Part shown: one piece after another, positions 24,037 to 33,142 of the stretch | How the letters are laid out: each line of letters begins with the position of its first letter | How positions within the stretch are numbered: position 1 is the first letter of the stretch | Origin: Colwellia sp. | GTDB taxonomy: Bacteria > Pseudomonadota > Gammaproteobacteria > Enterobacterales > Alteromonadaceae | Direction of reading: 5' to 3' | Assembly (NCBI RefSeq): GCF_013214175.1 | Contig: NZ_JABSPA010000007.1 | Span: forward strand, 1-64,000 | DNA length: 64,000 bases | Position numbers and translations under genes: made by a program | Notes under the pieces: model-generated | Told to the model about the DNA's origin: nothing | The model's database searches: none | Seen by the model: only the letters and a program-made list of their open reading frames with translations

Positions 24037-25437
24037 TTAGAACGCAGCGTTATTTGGTGTTCTTGGGAATGGAATTACGTCACGTACGTTTTGCATACCG
24101 GTAGCATACGCAACTAAACGCTCAAAACCTAAACCAAAACCAGCGTGAGGTACAGTGCCGTAACGACGTAAGTCTCTATACCAACCGTAATCAGATATAT
24201 CTAAGCCCATTTCTTCTAAACGGCTATCTAATACGTCAAGACGTTCTTCACGTTGGCTGCCACCAATGATTTCACCAATACCTGGTGCAAGAATATCCAT
24301 TGCAGCAACAGTTTTGCCATCATCATTTAAACGCATGTAGAAAGACTTAATATCTTTCGGGTAGTTTTGTAAAATGACTGGACCGTTAAAGTGCTCTTCA
24401 GCTAAATAACGTTCATGTTCAGAGTTTAAATCTACGCCCCAGGCAACAGGGTTTTCAAATTTCTTACCGCAGTTCTCTAAAATAGTGATAGCGTCAGTGT
24501 AATCTAAACGAACAAAGTCAGTCTTGATGACAGAATTTAAACGATCAAGTACTGTCTTATCTACACGTTGTTGGAAGAAGGCCATATCATCAGCGCGTTC
24601 TTCAAGTACCGCTTTAAAGACATACTTAAGCATTTCTTCAGCTAAATCAGCTGCGTCTGATAAATCTGCAAAAGCGATTTCAGGCTCAATCATCCAAAAT
24701 TCAGCTAAGTGACGGGTAGTATTAGAGTTTTCTGCTCTAAACGTCGGGCCAAAAGTATATACCTTAGATAACGCGTTACAATAAGTCTCTACGTTTAACT
24801 GGCCAGATACCGTTAAAAAGGTCTCTTTACCAAAGAAGTCTTGGTTGTAATCTACTTTGCCTTCATCGTTACGTGGTAAGTTTTCCATGTCTAAAGTACT
24901 TACACGGAACATCTCGCCAGCGCCTTCACAATCACTACCGGTGATAAGTGGTGTGCTGATCCAGAAATAACCTTTGCTGTGCAAGAATCTATGGATAGCT
25001 TGAGCTAAACAGTTACGGACACGAGTTACCGCGCCGCCAATGTTAGTGCGGGGACGTAAATGTGCTTGTTCACGTAAAAACTCAATACTGTGACGCTTAG
25101 CAGCCATTGGGTAGGTATCAGGGTCTTCAACAAAGCCCAATACTTCTACCGATGTTGCTTGAATTTCAAAAGCTTGTCCTTTACCAGGAGATTCAACCAA
25201 AATACCGGTTACTTTAACTGAGCAGCCAGTGGTAAGTTTAAGCACTTCGCTGTCATAATTGTCGAGTTCACTAGGCACAATGGCTTGAATAGCATCAAAA
25301 CATGAACCGTCATGTATGGCTAAAAATGAAATACCAGCTTTCGAATCACGACGTGTTCGAATCCAGCCGTGGACGGTAATGCTTTCATTAACAGGGAATT
25401 TCCCTGCTAATACATCAGTAATTGCTATAACCGACAT
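24037..25437 (-). CDS. asnS: asparaginyl-tRNA synthetase
   Basis: The 466-residue class IIb synthetase charges tRNA-Asn. The N-terminal OB-fold binds the anticodon ([20 protein letters not shown]). The catalytic domain carries motif 2 ([20 protein letters not shown]) and motif 3 ([10 protein letters not shown]). The length equals E. coli AsnS (466). There is a single clear ATG; the 200-bp upstream gap contains a pair of inverted TACCAA/TTGGTA ends (25482-25545) but no gene. Confidence 0.97.
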   Translation of the reverse strand: MSVIAITDVLAGKFPVNESITVHGWIRTRRDSKAGISFLAIHDGSCFDAIQAIVPSELDNYDSEVLKLTTGCSVKVTGILVESPGKGQAFEIQATSVEVLGFVEDPDTYPMAAKRHSIEFLREQAHLRPRTNIGGAVTRVRNCLAQAIHRFLHSKGYFWISTPLITGSDCEGAGEMFRVSTLDMENLPRNDEGKVDYNQDFFGKETFLTVSGQLNVETYCNALSKVYTFGPTFRAENSNTTRHLAEFWMIEPEIAFADLSDAADLAEEMLKYVFKAVLEERADDMAFFQQRVDKTVLDRLNSVIKTDFVRLDYTDAITILENCGKKFENPVAWGVDLNSEHERYLAEEHFNGPVILQNYPKDIKSFYMRLNDDGKTVAAMDILAPGIGEIIGGSQREERLDVLDSRLEEMGLDISDYGWYRDLRRYGTVPHAGFGLGFERLVAYATGMQNVRDVIPFPRTPNNAAF

Positions 25438-25651
25438 TTAATGACCTCTTATTCTTATGAAATTGATTGATAATTGCTTTATACCAAGTTGCTTGAGTTA
25501 TTAACCATTCACGCTTAGTGAGGGGAAAATTTTAACTAATTGGTATTATGCTGAAAATGGGGTGATATGTTACCGTGACAAGGTATAAATGCAATGCTTA
25601 ATTGCACAGAATAATAACAAATAATGCTAATTAACAATAAAAAGCACTTAA

Positions 25652-26059
25652 ATGGACGAAAATCAAATTATGACAACAGCAGGTGATGGTAAAAGTAACA
25701 GTGAGCCTCGTATTGACAGGAGAAAATCTCCGGATTTATGGCGTTATACACAAATTGCTTTGGCGCTGATAAGTTGGTTACTTTTTTTAATCGCGTTAAT
25801 ACTGTCTTATTATGCTGCGCCTGATCATGATTACGGCGTGTTACGTTACTACGGTGTTGAAATCCGCCAGTTTTGGTTAACGCCTTTAACGGGTTATCTA
25901 TATATGTTGTTATGGCTAAGTGCTCTGGGCAGTTATTTAGCGCTTATGACAGATAAATATCGGCGACGACGCCGAAGTGACAACACCAACTACAGCTTGA
26001 TTTTCTTACTAACCGTTAACTTAACTTGGTTAGTGTATATATTAGTTAAGACACATTGA
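25652..26059 (+). CDS. three-helix inner-membrane protein, unknown
   Basis: The 135-residue protein has a polar N-terminus of about 30 residues and three hydrophobic segments: IALALISWLLFLIALILSYY, the region around LTGYLYMLLWLSALGSYLAL, and the C-terminal SLIFLLTVNLTWLVYILV. A basic cluster (KYRRRRRSD) sits between segments two and three, on the cytoplasmic side. The family is not recognised. It is monocistronic and convergent with bioA; a 12-bp perfect inverted repeat (26088-26125) lies between them. Confidence 0.7.
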   Translation: MDENQIMTTAGDGKSNSEPRIDRRKSPDLWRYTQIALALISWLLFLIALILSYYAAPDHDYGVLRYYGVEIRQFWLTPLTGYLYMLLWLSALGSYLALMTDKYRRRRRSDNTNYSLIFLLTVNLTWLVYILVKTH

Positions 26060-26087
26060 ATATGCGGTTAAGACTTAAGCTATTTCA

Positions 26088-26125
26088 GTTAAGCTTGAAC
26101 TAGAGTTCCCTAATTCAAGCTTAAC
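26088..26125. repeat. perfect 12-bp inverted repeat between convergent genes
   Basis: GTTAAGCTTGAA (26088-26099) and TTCAAGCTTAAC (26114-26125), 14-bp spacer. No U-tract on either strand; it may still help end both transcripts, or block read-through. Confidence 0.75.
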
Positions 26126-26142
26126 AAAAAGCTAAGTAAAAC

Positions 26143-27480
26143 CTAACTAAAGCATTCGTCTTCATCTAACACAGTTGTTATGGCATGCACTAATGTTGTT
26201 AACTGCTCAGTAGTAATGATAAGAGGAGGAATGATATAGATTAAGGTGCCAAATGGTCTGATCCATACTCCTAATTCAACAAAGCGTTTTTGAATCTGCG
26301 CGACATTAACACTTTGCCGACATTCAATGGCGCCAATACTGCCCAGCACTCGCACATCTTTCACCCTTGAGTGATTATTCAAAGGTTTAAGCTGGTTAAC
26401 GAGAGTGTTTTCAATCCCTTGTACTTGTGCTTGCCAATCATTTTCTAATAATAAATCAATACTCGCATTGGCAACGGCGCAGGCGAGGGCATTACCCATA
26501 AACGTCGGACCATGCATAAAACAACCAGCAGCGCCTTCGCTAATGGTCTGGGCAATATGTGTGGTACATAGGGTTGCTGCTAAGGTGATATAACCACCGG
26601 TTAAGGTTTTGCCTAAACACATGATATCCGGACTAATACCAGCCCATTCACAGGCAAATAACTTACCGGTACGGCCAAAACCAGTCGCTATTTCATCAAC
26701 AATCAGTAAAACATCATACTGATCACATAAGTCACGACAGGCTTTTAAATACTCAGGATGATAAAAACGCATGCCTCCTGTACCTTGAACTATGGGTTCA
26801 ATAATAAAGGCGGCTAACTCATTATGATGCTTGGCAAATAAAGCGGAGAGTTCAATGACATCATTGCTGTCCCATGCCTCACCAAATTTAACTTTTGGCG
26901 CTGGCGCAAAGTAATGCTGCATTAATACCTGCTCAAATATCTGATGCATACCCGTAATAGGGTCGCACACAGACATCGCGGCGAAGGTATCACCGTGATA
27001 ACCATTTCTAACTGTTAATAGCTTAGTCTTAGTTAAATTGTGTTGGCCTTTTTCAGCTTTGGCATGTTGATATTGCAACGCCATTTTCATGGCGACTTCA
27101 ACACTTACCGAGCCAGAATCAGACAAAAACACCTTGTCTAATCCTTCGGGCGTTAAATGAATCAACTTTTCACATAAGGTAATGGCACTTATATGAGTTA
27201 AACCGCCAAACATCACATGAGACATTTTTGCTGCCTGCTGCTGCAATGCGGCATTTAACTTAGGGTGATTATAACCATGTAAAACAGACCACCATGAAGA
27301 CATGCCATCAATGAGATGTTCACCGCTAGCTAAATTGATGCTTACCCCTTCAGCACTATCAACTAAATAGCTTGGTAGTGGCTCAGACATTGAAGTGTAT
27401 GGATGCCAAACGTTTTCTTTATCAAGGCGAAGGAGTGATTTTTGTTCGGACGGAGTCAGAGGTGTTGATTTATTGTTCAT
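26143..27480 (-). CDS. bioA: adenosylmethionine-8-amino-7-oxononanoate aminotransferase
   Basis: The 445-residue class III aminotransferase uses S-adenosylmethionine as amino donor to convert KAPA to DAPA in biotin synthesis. It shows [16 protein letters not shown] at the N-terminus and [16 protein letters not shown] in the substrate pocket. The PLP site includes [18 protein letters not shown] and the Schiff-base lysine in [15 protein letters not shown]. It is divergent from bioB with 91 bp between start codons, the arrangement known from E. coli, where one operator controls both directions. Confidence 0.96.
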   Translation of the reverse strand: MNNKSTPLTPSEQKSLLRLDKENVWHPYTSMSEPLPSYLVDSAEGVSINLASGEHLIDGMSSWWSVLHGYNHPKLNAALQQQAAKMSHVMFGGLTHISAITLCEKLIHLTPEGLDKVFLSDSGSVSVEVAMKMALQYQHAKAEKGQHNLTKTKLLTVRNGYHGDTFAAMSVCDPITGMHQIFEQVLMQHYFAPAPKVKFGEAWDSNDVIELSALFAKHHNELAAFIIEPIVQGTGGMRFYHPEYLKACRDLCDQYDVLLIVDEIATGFGRTGKLFACEWAGISPDIMCLGKTLTGGYITLAATLCTTHIAQTISEGAAGCFMHGPTFMGNALACAVANASIDLLLENDWQAQVQGIENTLVNQLKPLNNHSRVKDVRVLGSIGAIECRQSVNVAQIQKRFVELGVWIRPFGTLIYIIPPLIITTEQLTTLVHAITTVLDEDECFS

Positions 27481-27513
27481 TTGTTAACTAAAGATCTTCT
27501 TAATCGTTGACAT
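27481..27513. promoter_or_regulatory. candidate BirA operator between bioA and bioB
   Basis: TTGTTAACT (27481-27489), 15 bp, then CGTTGACAT (27505-27513). Gammaproteobacterial BirA sites are inverted repeats of the type TTGTAAACC / GGTTTACAA with 14-16 bp between. The left half fits well, the right half in 6 of 9 positions. The site abuts the bioA start codon and its right half contains the TTGACA box of the presumed bioB promoter. Confidence 0.5.
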
Positions 27514-27534
27514 CAGGCTTAGGCTGGCTAGACT
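27507..27534 (+). promoter_or_regulatory. candidate bioB promoter
   Basis: TTGACA (27507-27512) and TAGACT (27529-27534) with 16 bp between, 37 bp before the bioB start. The -35 box is perfect; the -10 box is moderate. It overlaps the proposed BirA operator, as repression would require. Confidence 0.45.
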
Positions 27535-27571
27535 ACCCGTTAAGTTAACTAGATGCAATTGAGTTTTAAAT

Positions 27572-28684
27572 ATGTCCGAAGCAGTATCCACACTGAAGGT
27601 AGCACCGCAAGTAACACCACAGTTATCACCACAAACACAGTCACTAAATTCTATTGTTCGACATAATTGGAATTTAAAAGAAGTAAATGCATTATTTGCT
27701 ATGCCTTTTAGTGACTTAATGTTTAAAGCACAAACAATACACAGAGAAAACTTTAATCCTAATGAAGTACAAGTAAGTACTTTATTATCGATTAAAACCG
27801 GTGCTTGTCCAGAAGATTGTAAATACTGCTCACAAAGCGCACGTAATAAAACCGACTTAGAAAAAGAAAGCTTATTAGCCGTTGAAAAGGTATTAGAAGC
27901 GGCACAAAAAGCTAAAGAAATGGGCTCAACCCGTTTTTGTATGGGCGCTGCATGGCGTAATCCGAAAGAACGTGACATGCCTTATGTGCTTGAAATGGTT
28001 AAAAGTGTTAAAGCACTTGGTATGGAAACTTGCATGACTTTAGGTATGTTATCTGTCGAGCAAGCCGACCGACTAAATGATGCCGGTTTAGATTACTATA
28101 ACCATAATCTAGATACTTCACCTGAGCATTATAATCAGATAATCACTACCCGTACTTTTCAAGATAGACTCGATACTTTAGGCAATGTCCGCAGTGCTGG
28201 TATGAAAGTTTGTAGTGGTGGCATTGTTGGATTAGGTGAAAAAGCTAACGACCGTGCCTCTTTATTAATACAACTTGCTAACTTAAGCCCACAACCAGAA
28301 AGTGTGCCTATTAATATGTTAGTAAAAGTTGAAGGTACACCGTTAGAAAATGTTGATGATTTAGACAGTTTTGATTTTATCCGTTGTATTGCCGTGGCTA
28401 GAATTATGATGCCTAAAAGCCATGTAAGATTATCAGCCGGCCGTACTGCTATGAATGAACAGATGCAAGCCATGTGTTTCCTTGCTGGCGCTAACTCAAT
28501 ATTTTATGGTTGTAAGTTACTGACCGCAGAAAACCCTGAAACAAATCAAGATATTGCTTTGTTTGAAAAGTTAGGTATCAATACCGAAACTATTGTTGAC
28601 GATAGTGCTGCGTCAGATAAAATTCTTAACACCGCGATTGTTGATCAGCAAAATAGCGACTTATTCTATAACGCATCGGTTTAA
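27572..28684 (+). CDS. bioB: biotin synthase BioB (radical SAM)
   Basis: The 370-residue radical SAM enzyme inserts sulphur into dethiobiotin. The [4Fe-4S] motif [12 protein letters not shown] carries the three cysteines. Further conserved stretches are [20 protein letters not shown], with the cysteine and arginine of the second cluster region, and [15 protein letters not shown]. The N-terminal extension of about 25 residues (rich in P, Q and [17 protein letters not shown]) is longer than in E. coli and probably disordered. First gene of bioB-bioF-bioC-bioD. Confidence 0.97.
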   Translation: MSEAVSTLKVAPQVTPQLSPQTQSLNSIVRHNWNLKEVNALFAMPFSDLMFKAQTIHRENFNPNEVQVSTLLSIKTGACPEDCKYCSQSARNKTDLEKESLLAVEKVLEAAQKAKEMGSTRFCMGAAWRNPKERDMPYVLEMVKSVKALGMETCMTLGMLSVEQADRLNDAGLDYYNHNLDTSPEHYNQIITTRTFQDRLDTLGNVRSAGMKVCSGGIVGLGEKANDRASLLIQLANLSPQPESVPINMLVKVEGTPLENVDDLDSFDFIRCIAVARIMMPKSHVRLSAGRTAMNEQMQAMCFLAGANSIFYGCKLLTAENPETNQDIALFEKLGINTETIVDDSAASDKILNTAIVDQQNSDLFYNASV

Positions 28685-28714
28685 ACAAACCGCTTTAAAC
28701 AAATCGGTAAAAAA

Positions 28715-28759
28715 AATATTGATATCGCTAGGCATTAATCTTGCTAGCGATATAATATT
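28715..28759. repeat. long hairpin between bioB and bioF
   Basis: AATATTGATATCGCTAG (28715-28731) pairs with CTAGCGATATAATATT (28744-28759), with one unpaired G, around a 12-nt loop. On the plus strand no U-tract follows. On the minus strand eight T follow, so as an intrinsic terminator it would stop antisense transcription. It could also modulate bioB-bioF mRNA. Confidence 0.7.
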
Positions 28760-28815
28760 ACTCCCACTATGTGATCTCAATAGTAAAAATTCACTGTCTA
28801 GGTAGAAATAATTAG

Positions 28816-29976
28816 ATGAGCTTTGATTTTATTCGCACTGACATTGATGAGCAAAAAGCTAAGTCTCGCTACCGACAATTGGTTTGTACTAGTACGGCAA
28901 GCCAAGGCAATGAAATTGTTATTAAGGGTAAGTCATACTTAAATTTTTCCTCGAATGATTATTTAGGTCTAAATAATCATTCTCAAATCAATAAAGCACT
29001 ACAAGATGGTGTAGATAAGTTTGGTACTTGTTCTAGCAGTTCTAGTTTAGTTACGGGTTATCATTATGCCCATCAAGCTCTAGAAGATGATATTTGCCAG
29101 TGGTTAAACAAACCCAAATGTATGCTTTTTTCCAGTGGTTTTACTGCTAACTTAGCATTATTTCACGCGTTAGGAAAAAATGAGCAAAGTCACTTTTATC
29201 TTGATAAGCTAAGTCATGCGTCAATGATAGATGGTGCTTATCAAAGCAAAGCAAAAGTAAAACGCTTTAACCATAATAATATTGAGCAACTAACTAAATT
29301 ACTCAGCAGTACCGAGCAAAGTGCAGACACCGCTAACAATAAATTGATTGCCTCGGAAGGTGTGTTTAGTATGGATGGTTGCCAAGCAAAAGTGTTGCAA
29401 CTTGCTCAGCTAGCAAAATCACAAGATGCTTGGCTTTATTTAGATGACGCTCACAGTATTGGTGTTATTGGTAATAAAGGTCAGGGTAGTAACAGTATTG
29501 CTAATATTGATATTACCATGGCAACTTTTGGTAAGGCGATAGCAACCAGTGGCGCATTTTTAGCTTGTGATGAAGACTTACATGAGTATTTAGTTAACTT
29601 TTCTCGGCACTATATTTACTCTACCGCAATTTCACCCGCTATGGCTTGGGCAACCAGAAAAAGCATAGAGCTTATTCAAAGCGAGCATTGGCGCCGTGAA
29701 AAAATAGTAGAATTAAGCAAACTGTTTAGTGATTTGTTGGCGCCAGAAGTTGATTTAGTCAGTACACAATCTTCAATTCATGCAATAATAATTGGCGATG
29801 AGAAAAAAGCTCTTAAGATAAGTGAACAACTTAAAAAAGATGGTGTTTGGTTAACAGCAATAAGACCACCGACAGTGGCAGTTAATAGCTCGAGGTTACG
29901 CGTTACCATTTGTGCGTACCATAACAGCCAAGATATCAAGTATTTAGCGGAATGTATTAATAAGGCTATAGCTTAA
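28816..29976 (+). CDS. bioF: 8-amino-7-oxononanoate synthase
   Basis: The 386-residue alpha-oxoamine synthase condenses pimeloyl-ACP (or CoA) with alanine to make KAPA. Typical features are NFSSNDYLGLNNHSQ, SSSLVTGYHYAHQALEDDI, the PLP-related LYLDDAHSIGVIG, and the Schiff-base Lys in MATFGKAIATSGAF. The length matches E. coli BioF (384). Its stop codon overlaps the bioC start by one base (TAATG). Confidence 0.96.
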   Translation: MSFDFIRTDIDEQKAKSRYRQLVCTSTASQGNEIVIKGKSYLNFSSNDYLGLNNHSQINKALQDGVDKFGTCSSSSSLVTGYHYAHQALEDDICQWLNKPKCMLFSSGFTANLALFHALGKNEQSHFYLDKLSHASMIDGAYQSKAKVKRFNHNNIEQLTKLLSSTEQSADTANNKLIASEGVFSMDGCQAKVLQLAQLAKSQDAWLYLDDAHSIGVIGNKGQGSNSIANIDITMATFGKAIATSGAFLACDEDLHEYLVNFSRHYIYSTAISPAMAWATRKSIELIQSEHWRREKIVELSKLFSDLLAPEVDLVSTQSSIHAIIIGDEKKALKISEQLKKDGVWLTAIRPPTVAVNSSRLRVTICAYHNSQDIKYLAECINKAIA

Positions 29977-30773
29977 TGGTTCAAACAGAACAAGATAACG
30001 AAAACAGAGTTAAAATCGCTAAAAGTTTTGGCTCTGCCAGTAAATCCTATGATGTATCAGCAAGATTACAACGATTTTCTGGTAAACATTTAATGCCTTG
30101 GTTACCTAATCGCAATGATCTAACGGTATTAGATCTTGGCTCAGGAACAGGTTTTTTTACTGATTTATTAGCTGGTACTTATGAGCAAGTTATCGGTTTA
30201 GATATCTCAACTGAGATGCTTAAATTTGCCAAAGAACATCGTAATGAAAAAATCCTCTGGCTCGAAGCCGATGCTCATAATATTCCGCTACAAGATAACA
30301 GTATTGACTTTATTTACTCAAATTTAGTCATCCAATGGTTTGAGCCACTCGATGAAGCGATTACTGAAATGTTAAGGGTATTGAAACCGGGTGGTTTACT
30401 TATTTTTACCACTTTAGTTGATGGCACATTACATGAGTTGAAATCTTCGTGGAAACAGGTTGATGATGATCAACATGTTATTGATTTTAAAACCGTCACT
30501 GAGCTAAATACTTTATTTAATAATGAAAACGGTAAATTAGTCGAACAAAAATGCCAAGACATCATTTTGGAATATCAAAACGTTATTCATTTAGCGCGAG
30601 AGTTAAAAGGCTTAGGGGCTAATCATCTGGCTCAGAAAAAAAACAGAGGCCTGTCGGGTAAAGATAAGTGGTTTAAAATGACCGAGCATTACCAAGACTT
30701 TCTTGAGCCAAGTGGTATATACCCAGCAACTTATCGTTTATTTTCCGGCTTGGTTGTTAAGTTAAATAACTAA
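29976..30773 (+). CDS. bioC: malonyl-ACP O-methyltransferase
   Basis: The 265-residue SAM-dependent methyltransferase methylates malonyl-ACP so that the fatty-acid enzymes can extend it to pimeloyl-ACP. Motif I LDLGSGTGFFTDLLA binds SAM; NLVIQWFEPLDEAITEMLRV is the BioC-typical SNLAVQW-like segment. IAKSFGSASKSYDVSARLQR at the N-terminus is also diagnostic. The start overlaps the bioF stop by one base. No bioH or other pimeloyl-ACP esterase is seen in the window. Confidence 0.94.
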   Translation: MVQTEQDNENRVKIAKSFGSASKSYDVSARLQRFSGKHLMPWLPNRNDLTVLDLGSGTGFFTDLLAGTYEQVIGLDISTEMLKFAKEHRNEKILWLEADAHNIPLQDNSIDFIYSNLVIQWFEPLDEAITEMLRVLKPGGLLIFTTLVDGTLHELKSSWKQVDDDQHVIDFKTVTELNTLFNNENGKLVEQKCQDIILEYQNVIHLARELKGLGANHLAQKKNRGLSGKDKWFKMTEHYQDFLEPSGIYPATYRLFSGLVVKLNN

Positions 30774-30818
30774 ATGATAAACAGCTAAAAAGTTAGCAAG
30801 TGTATTCTATGTTTACTC

Positions 30819-30863
30819 GCCTTAGTTCTTATAAAACTAACACTAAGGCGTTAGTTTTATAAG
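30819..30863. repeat. two mutually exclusive stems between bioC and bioD
   Basis: A 14-bp perfect stem is formed by CTTATAAAACTAAC (30828-30841) and GTTAGTTTTATAAG (30850-30863). Its whole 8-nt loop ACTAAGGC (30842-30849) is also the perfect complement of GCCTTAGT (30819-30826). The two pairings cannot easily coexist, which resembles a switching RNA element. No U-tract follows. Confidence 0.7.
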
Positions 30864-31043
30864 GTCATCGCCTAAGTCGGTACTTAAACTCATTGTTAAA
30901 AATTATTGCTAAATCATGACTAAACAAATTGCTAAACGTTATTGTTAAAAGACAGACCAAGCAACTCCTCAATTTTAAAAAACAACTTACCAATTTAATG
31001 CACAGTGCGATTAAATAGTGAGTTAAGGTATAACAAAAACAGT

Positions 31044-31952
31044 ATGAAACAATTTTTTATCACCGCGACAGATACCGATGCCGGTAAAACTTTTGTCAGC
31101 TGCGCATTAATTAAGGCGTTAACTCAAGCTCCTACAAAAACTAACTGTCAAGTTTCAACTCAGTTTGTGGCTGGCGATACTAATGTTTGTGTGAATAAGC
31201 CAAGCAAAGTCGCGGCCTTCAAACCCGTTGCCGCCGGTTGTGAATTAGTCGAGGGTCAACTTATTAATGAAGATGCTAAGTTACTCAGTGAATTTGCAAA
31301 CTGCGGACAAAGCATTATTGATATTAATCCGATTGCCTTTGCCGAGCCGATCGCGCCGCACATAGCAGCTAAAAAACAAAATCAAAAAATCAATGTTGCT
31401 GATATTAATCATCATTACCTAGCAGTAAAATCATTGAATGCTGATGTCACTTTGGTGGAGGGCGCTGGTGGTTGGCGCTTGCCGCTTGGTCCATCATCGC
31501 TTGCTCCTTTGTCAGCTGAATCAATGTCGTTAAATATTAATACTGCTATTAGTACTAGTAATAATAAAAGTAATAGTCCTAACAATACACTTACTGCTGA
31601 TGGTCAAAAACCAGCTTACCAATTTTTATCGGACTTTGTTAAAGCAGCTGAGCTAGAAGTTATTCTCATTGTTAATATGAAGTTGGGTTGTTTGAATCAT
31701 GCTTTGTTAACCTATGAAACGATTAAAGCTGATGGTCTACATTGTATTGCATGGATTGCCAATTGTGCAGCAAGTGAGCCAATGGATAATTTGGCAGAAA
31801 ATGTCACTGAGTTAGAGCAGCTTTTACCTATGCCGAAAATTGCCCAGTTCGATTATTTTAATGATGTCGATAGCCAGGGTAATGAGATAAGCTTCGATGA
31901 AAAAATTAATCTTGCTGCCCGGAAAATAAATTTAGCACCGTTACTTAAATAA
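31044..31952 (+). CDS. bioD: dethiobiotin synthetase with two insertions
   Basis: The ATP-dependent enzyme closes the ureido ring of dethiobiotin. The P-loop TATDTDAGKTFVSCALI, KPVAAGCE, EPIAPHIAA and VEGAGGWRLPLG are canonical. At 302 residues it is much longer than E. coli BioD (about 225). About 27 extra residues lie near 30-54, and a Ser/Asn/Thr-rich insertion of about 40 residues lies at 150-190, ahead of the segment equivalent to FADWV. The core downstream (NMKLGCLNHALLTYETI) is intact, so the enzyme is probably active. I chose ATG 31044 because it places the P-loop at the usual distance from the N-terminus. Confidence 0.93.
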   Translation: MKQFFITATDTDAGKTFVSCALIKALTQAPTKTNCQVSTQFVAGDTNVCVNKPSKVAAFKPVAAGCELVEGQLINEDAKLLSEFANCGQSIIDINPIAFAEPIAPHIAAKKQNQKINVADINHHYLAVKSLNADVTLVEGAGGWRLPLGPSSLAPLSAESMSLNINTAISTSNNKSNSPNNTLTADGQKPAYQFLSDFVKAAELEVILIVNMKLGCLNHALLTYETIKADGLHCIAWIANCAASEPMDNLAENVTELEQLLPMPKIAQFDYFNDVDSQGNEISFDEKINLAARKINLAPLLK

Positions 31953-31984
31953 GCTGAGCTCAGTTTATCTAACTATTAATTTAA

Positions 31985-32407
31985 CTATTTTTCTAATTCT
32001 GCCACGCAAGCACTGGCAATAAATCCTGAACGGGTTTTATATTCCGAAGACTTACTTACCTTGTTATCAATTTGTGCAATCAATAATTCCGGCAGGGTAA
32101 CGTTTATTTTATGGCTCTTACCAAGGTAGGGGATAATATCAATACTGACTATTGCCCAAAAAGCTTGTGCAAAGGTATGTGGGTTTTCCAATATATAGAT
32201 TTTTCTATGGTGCTCTAAACCTTGAGCATTCGGAACCTTTTCACCGTATTCCGCCAAAATAGCAAGATGTGACTGTATTGCTTTAGTCACTTCGTCCATG
32301 CCTAAATCAATTGTTTTTTCAGTAATTTGACAGCCCGGAAGATCAGGTACAGACACTTGATAAGCTGTACTTTTATCGACCTGGGTAAACACCACCGCAT
32401 ACTTCAT
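31985..32407 (-). CDS. HicB-family antitoxin-like protein without a HicA partner
   Basis: The 140-residue protein has the HicB N-terminal fold (MKYAVVFTQVDKSTAYQVSV, PDLPGCQ). After an extended middle, it has a ribbon-helix-helix DNA-binding segment (INVTLPELLIAQIDNKVS, then TRSGFIASACVAEL). In type II systems HicB neutralises the HicA mRNA interferase and represses the operon. No HicA-like frame (about 60-80 residues with an active-site His) is seen on either side: bioD is convergent and 735 bp of non-coding DNA lies upstream. It may be a solitary regulator. A phased motif array lies directly in front of the gene. Confidence 0.85.
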   Translation of the reverse strand: MKYAVVFTQVDKSTAYQVSVPDLPGCQITEKTIDLGMDEVTKAIQSHLAILAEYGEKVPNAQGLEHHRKIYILENPHTFAQAFWAIVSIDIIPYLGKSHKINVTLPELLIAQIDNKVSKSSEYKTRSGFIASACVAELEK

Positions 32408-32448
32408 TGTTAACTCCCTACACCACTAAAAAGCTCAATTAATAACCA

Positions 32449-32563
32449 TAACTCTGATAACCCAAAATAGCAACAGTGTGATAACCCCTATAACTCTTTG
32501 CTATAGCTAACTATAACCCTGGTAACTCTAATCAACTCCGTTAATGATAACTCTGATAACCCT
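32449..32563. repeat. phased array of TAACYCY motif pairs upstream of hicB
   Basis: TAACYCY-type heptamers start at 32449, 32458, 32482, 32491, 32514, 32523, 32548 and 32557. They form four pairs with exactly 9 bp between starts, and the pairs recur every 33, 32 and 34 bp, about three helical turns. A further copy lies at 32411 and a CAACTCC variant at 32533. The first and last pairs are identical over 15 bp (TAACTCTGATAACCC). The layout suggests cooperative protein binding. Confidence 0.85.
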
Positions 32564-32805
32564 AGAGTCTTTCTGTAGGTAAATGTTTACTATGATTACA
32601 GCGATTTGATAATGAGAAATATTAAATATTAAATGAAAGTTTTGTTGATATTTTTAACAATAATTTTCCTGCACTAGTGGTTAACTACTGAGGACTTGAA
32701 TAACGATTAATTGTATGTGGCTAGGGTTATAAATTTTACAGCCAAAAATGATATATTAATAGAAAACTGCTGATATACAGCTAGCATTGCATGAACAATA
32801 GTGGC

Positions 32806-32856
32806 TGAATATTCACCGTGATTTTTCATGGTAAATCATTCATAGGTGAATATTCA
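32806..32856. repeat. 12-bp perfect inverted repeat
   Basis: TGAATATTCACC (32806-32817) and GGTGAATATTCA (32845-32856), 27-bp spacer. It lies in the long non-coding stretch between hicB and the EAL gene; no U-tract is present. Confidence 0.75.
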
Positions 32857-33064
32857 TTCTTGAGCAAAGGAAAATCATTGAAGTTAACTGGCAAGCATTG
32901 CCACAAGCATCATCACCTTCAACAATAAAGATTGCAGTAAGACAGTCAGCATAGATAGAGAAAGCTTGAATCTTTATTATTTAAGGTCAAATGTTACTCA
33001 TATTTAGGTGATAACGCGCAAATAAATGGCAAACAAACGTAATTCGTTAAACACTCCTTTACGT

Positions 33065-33083
33065 GATAATGATTCTTATTTAC
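33065..33083. promoter_or_regulatory. candidate Fur box upstream of the EAL gene
   Basis: GATAATGATTCTTATTTAC matches the 19-bp Fur consensus GATAATGATAATCATTATC at 14 positions, including the whole left nonamer. It lies 60 bp before the start codon. The surroundings are AT-rich, so a chance match is possible. Confidence 0.4.
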
Positions 33084-33142
33084 AATGTACTTTCCATATA
33101 TGTTGTAGGAATAGCTGACTAAGTAATTATCAGCTGTAATTA

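Larger units (their letters stand above)
32408..33142. other. 735-bp non-coding region with repeat array, hairpin and Fur-like box
   Basis: No protein gene is visible. The region contains the TAACYCY array (32449-32563), a 12-bp inverted repeat (32806-32856) and a Fur-like box (33065-33083), each listed separately. Confidence 0.6.

Noticed and set aside
32449..32563. CRISPR array
   Set aside because: The repeated units are 7-15 bp and variable, without 28-37 bp repeats or unique spacers; no cas gene is in the window.
32408..33142. HicA toxin gene beside hicB
   Set aside because: No frame on either strand with the size and conserved His-Pro-rich pattern of HicA; the region is repeat-rich non-coding DNA.
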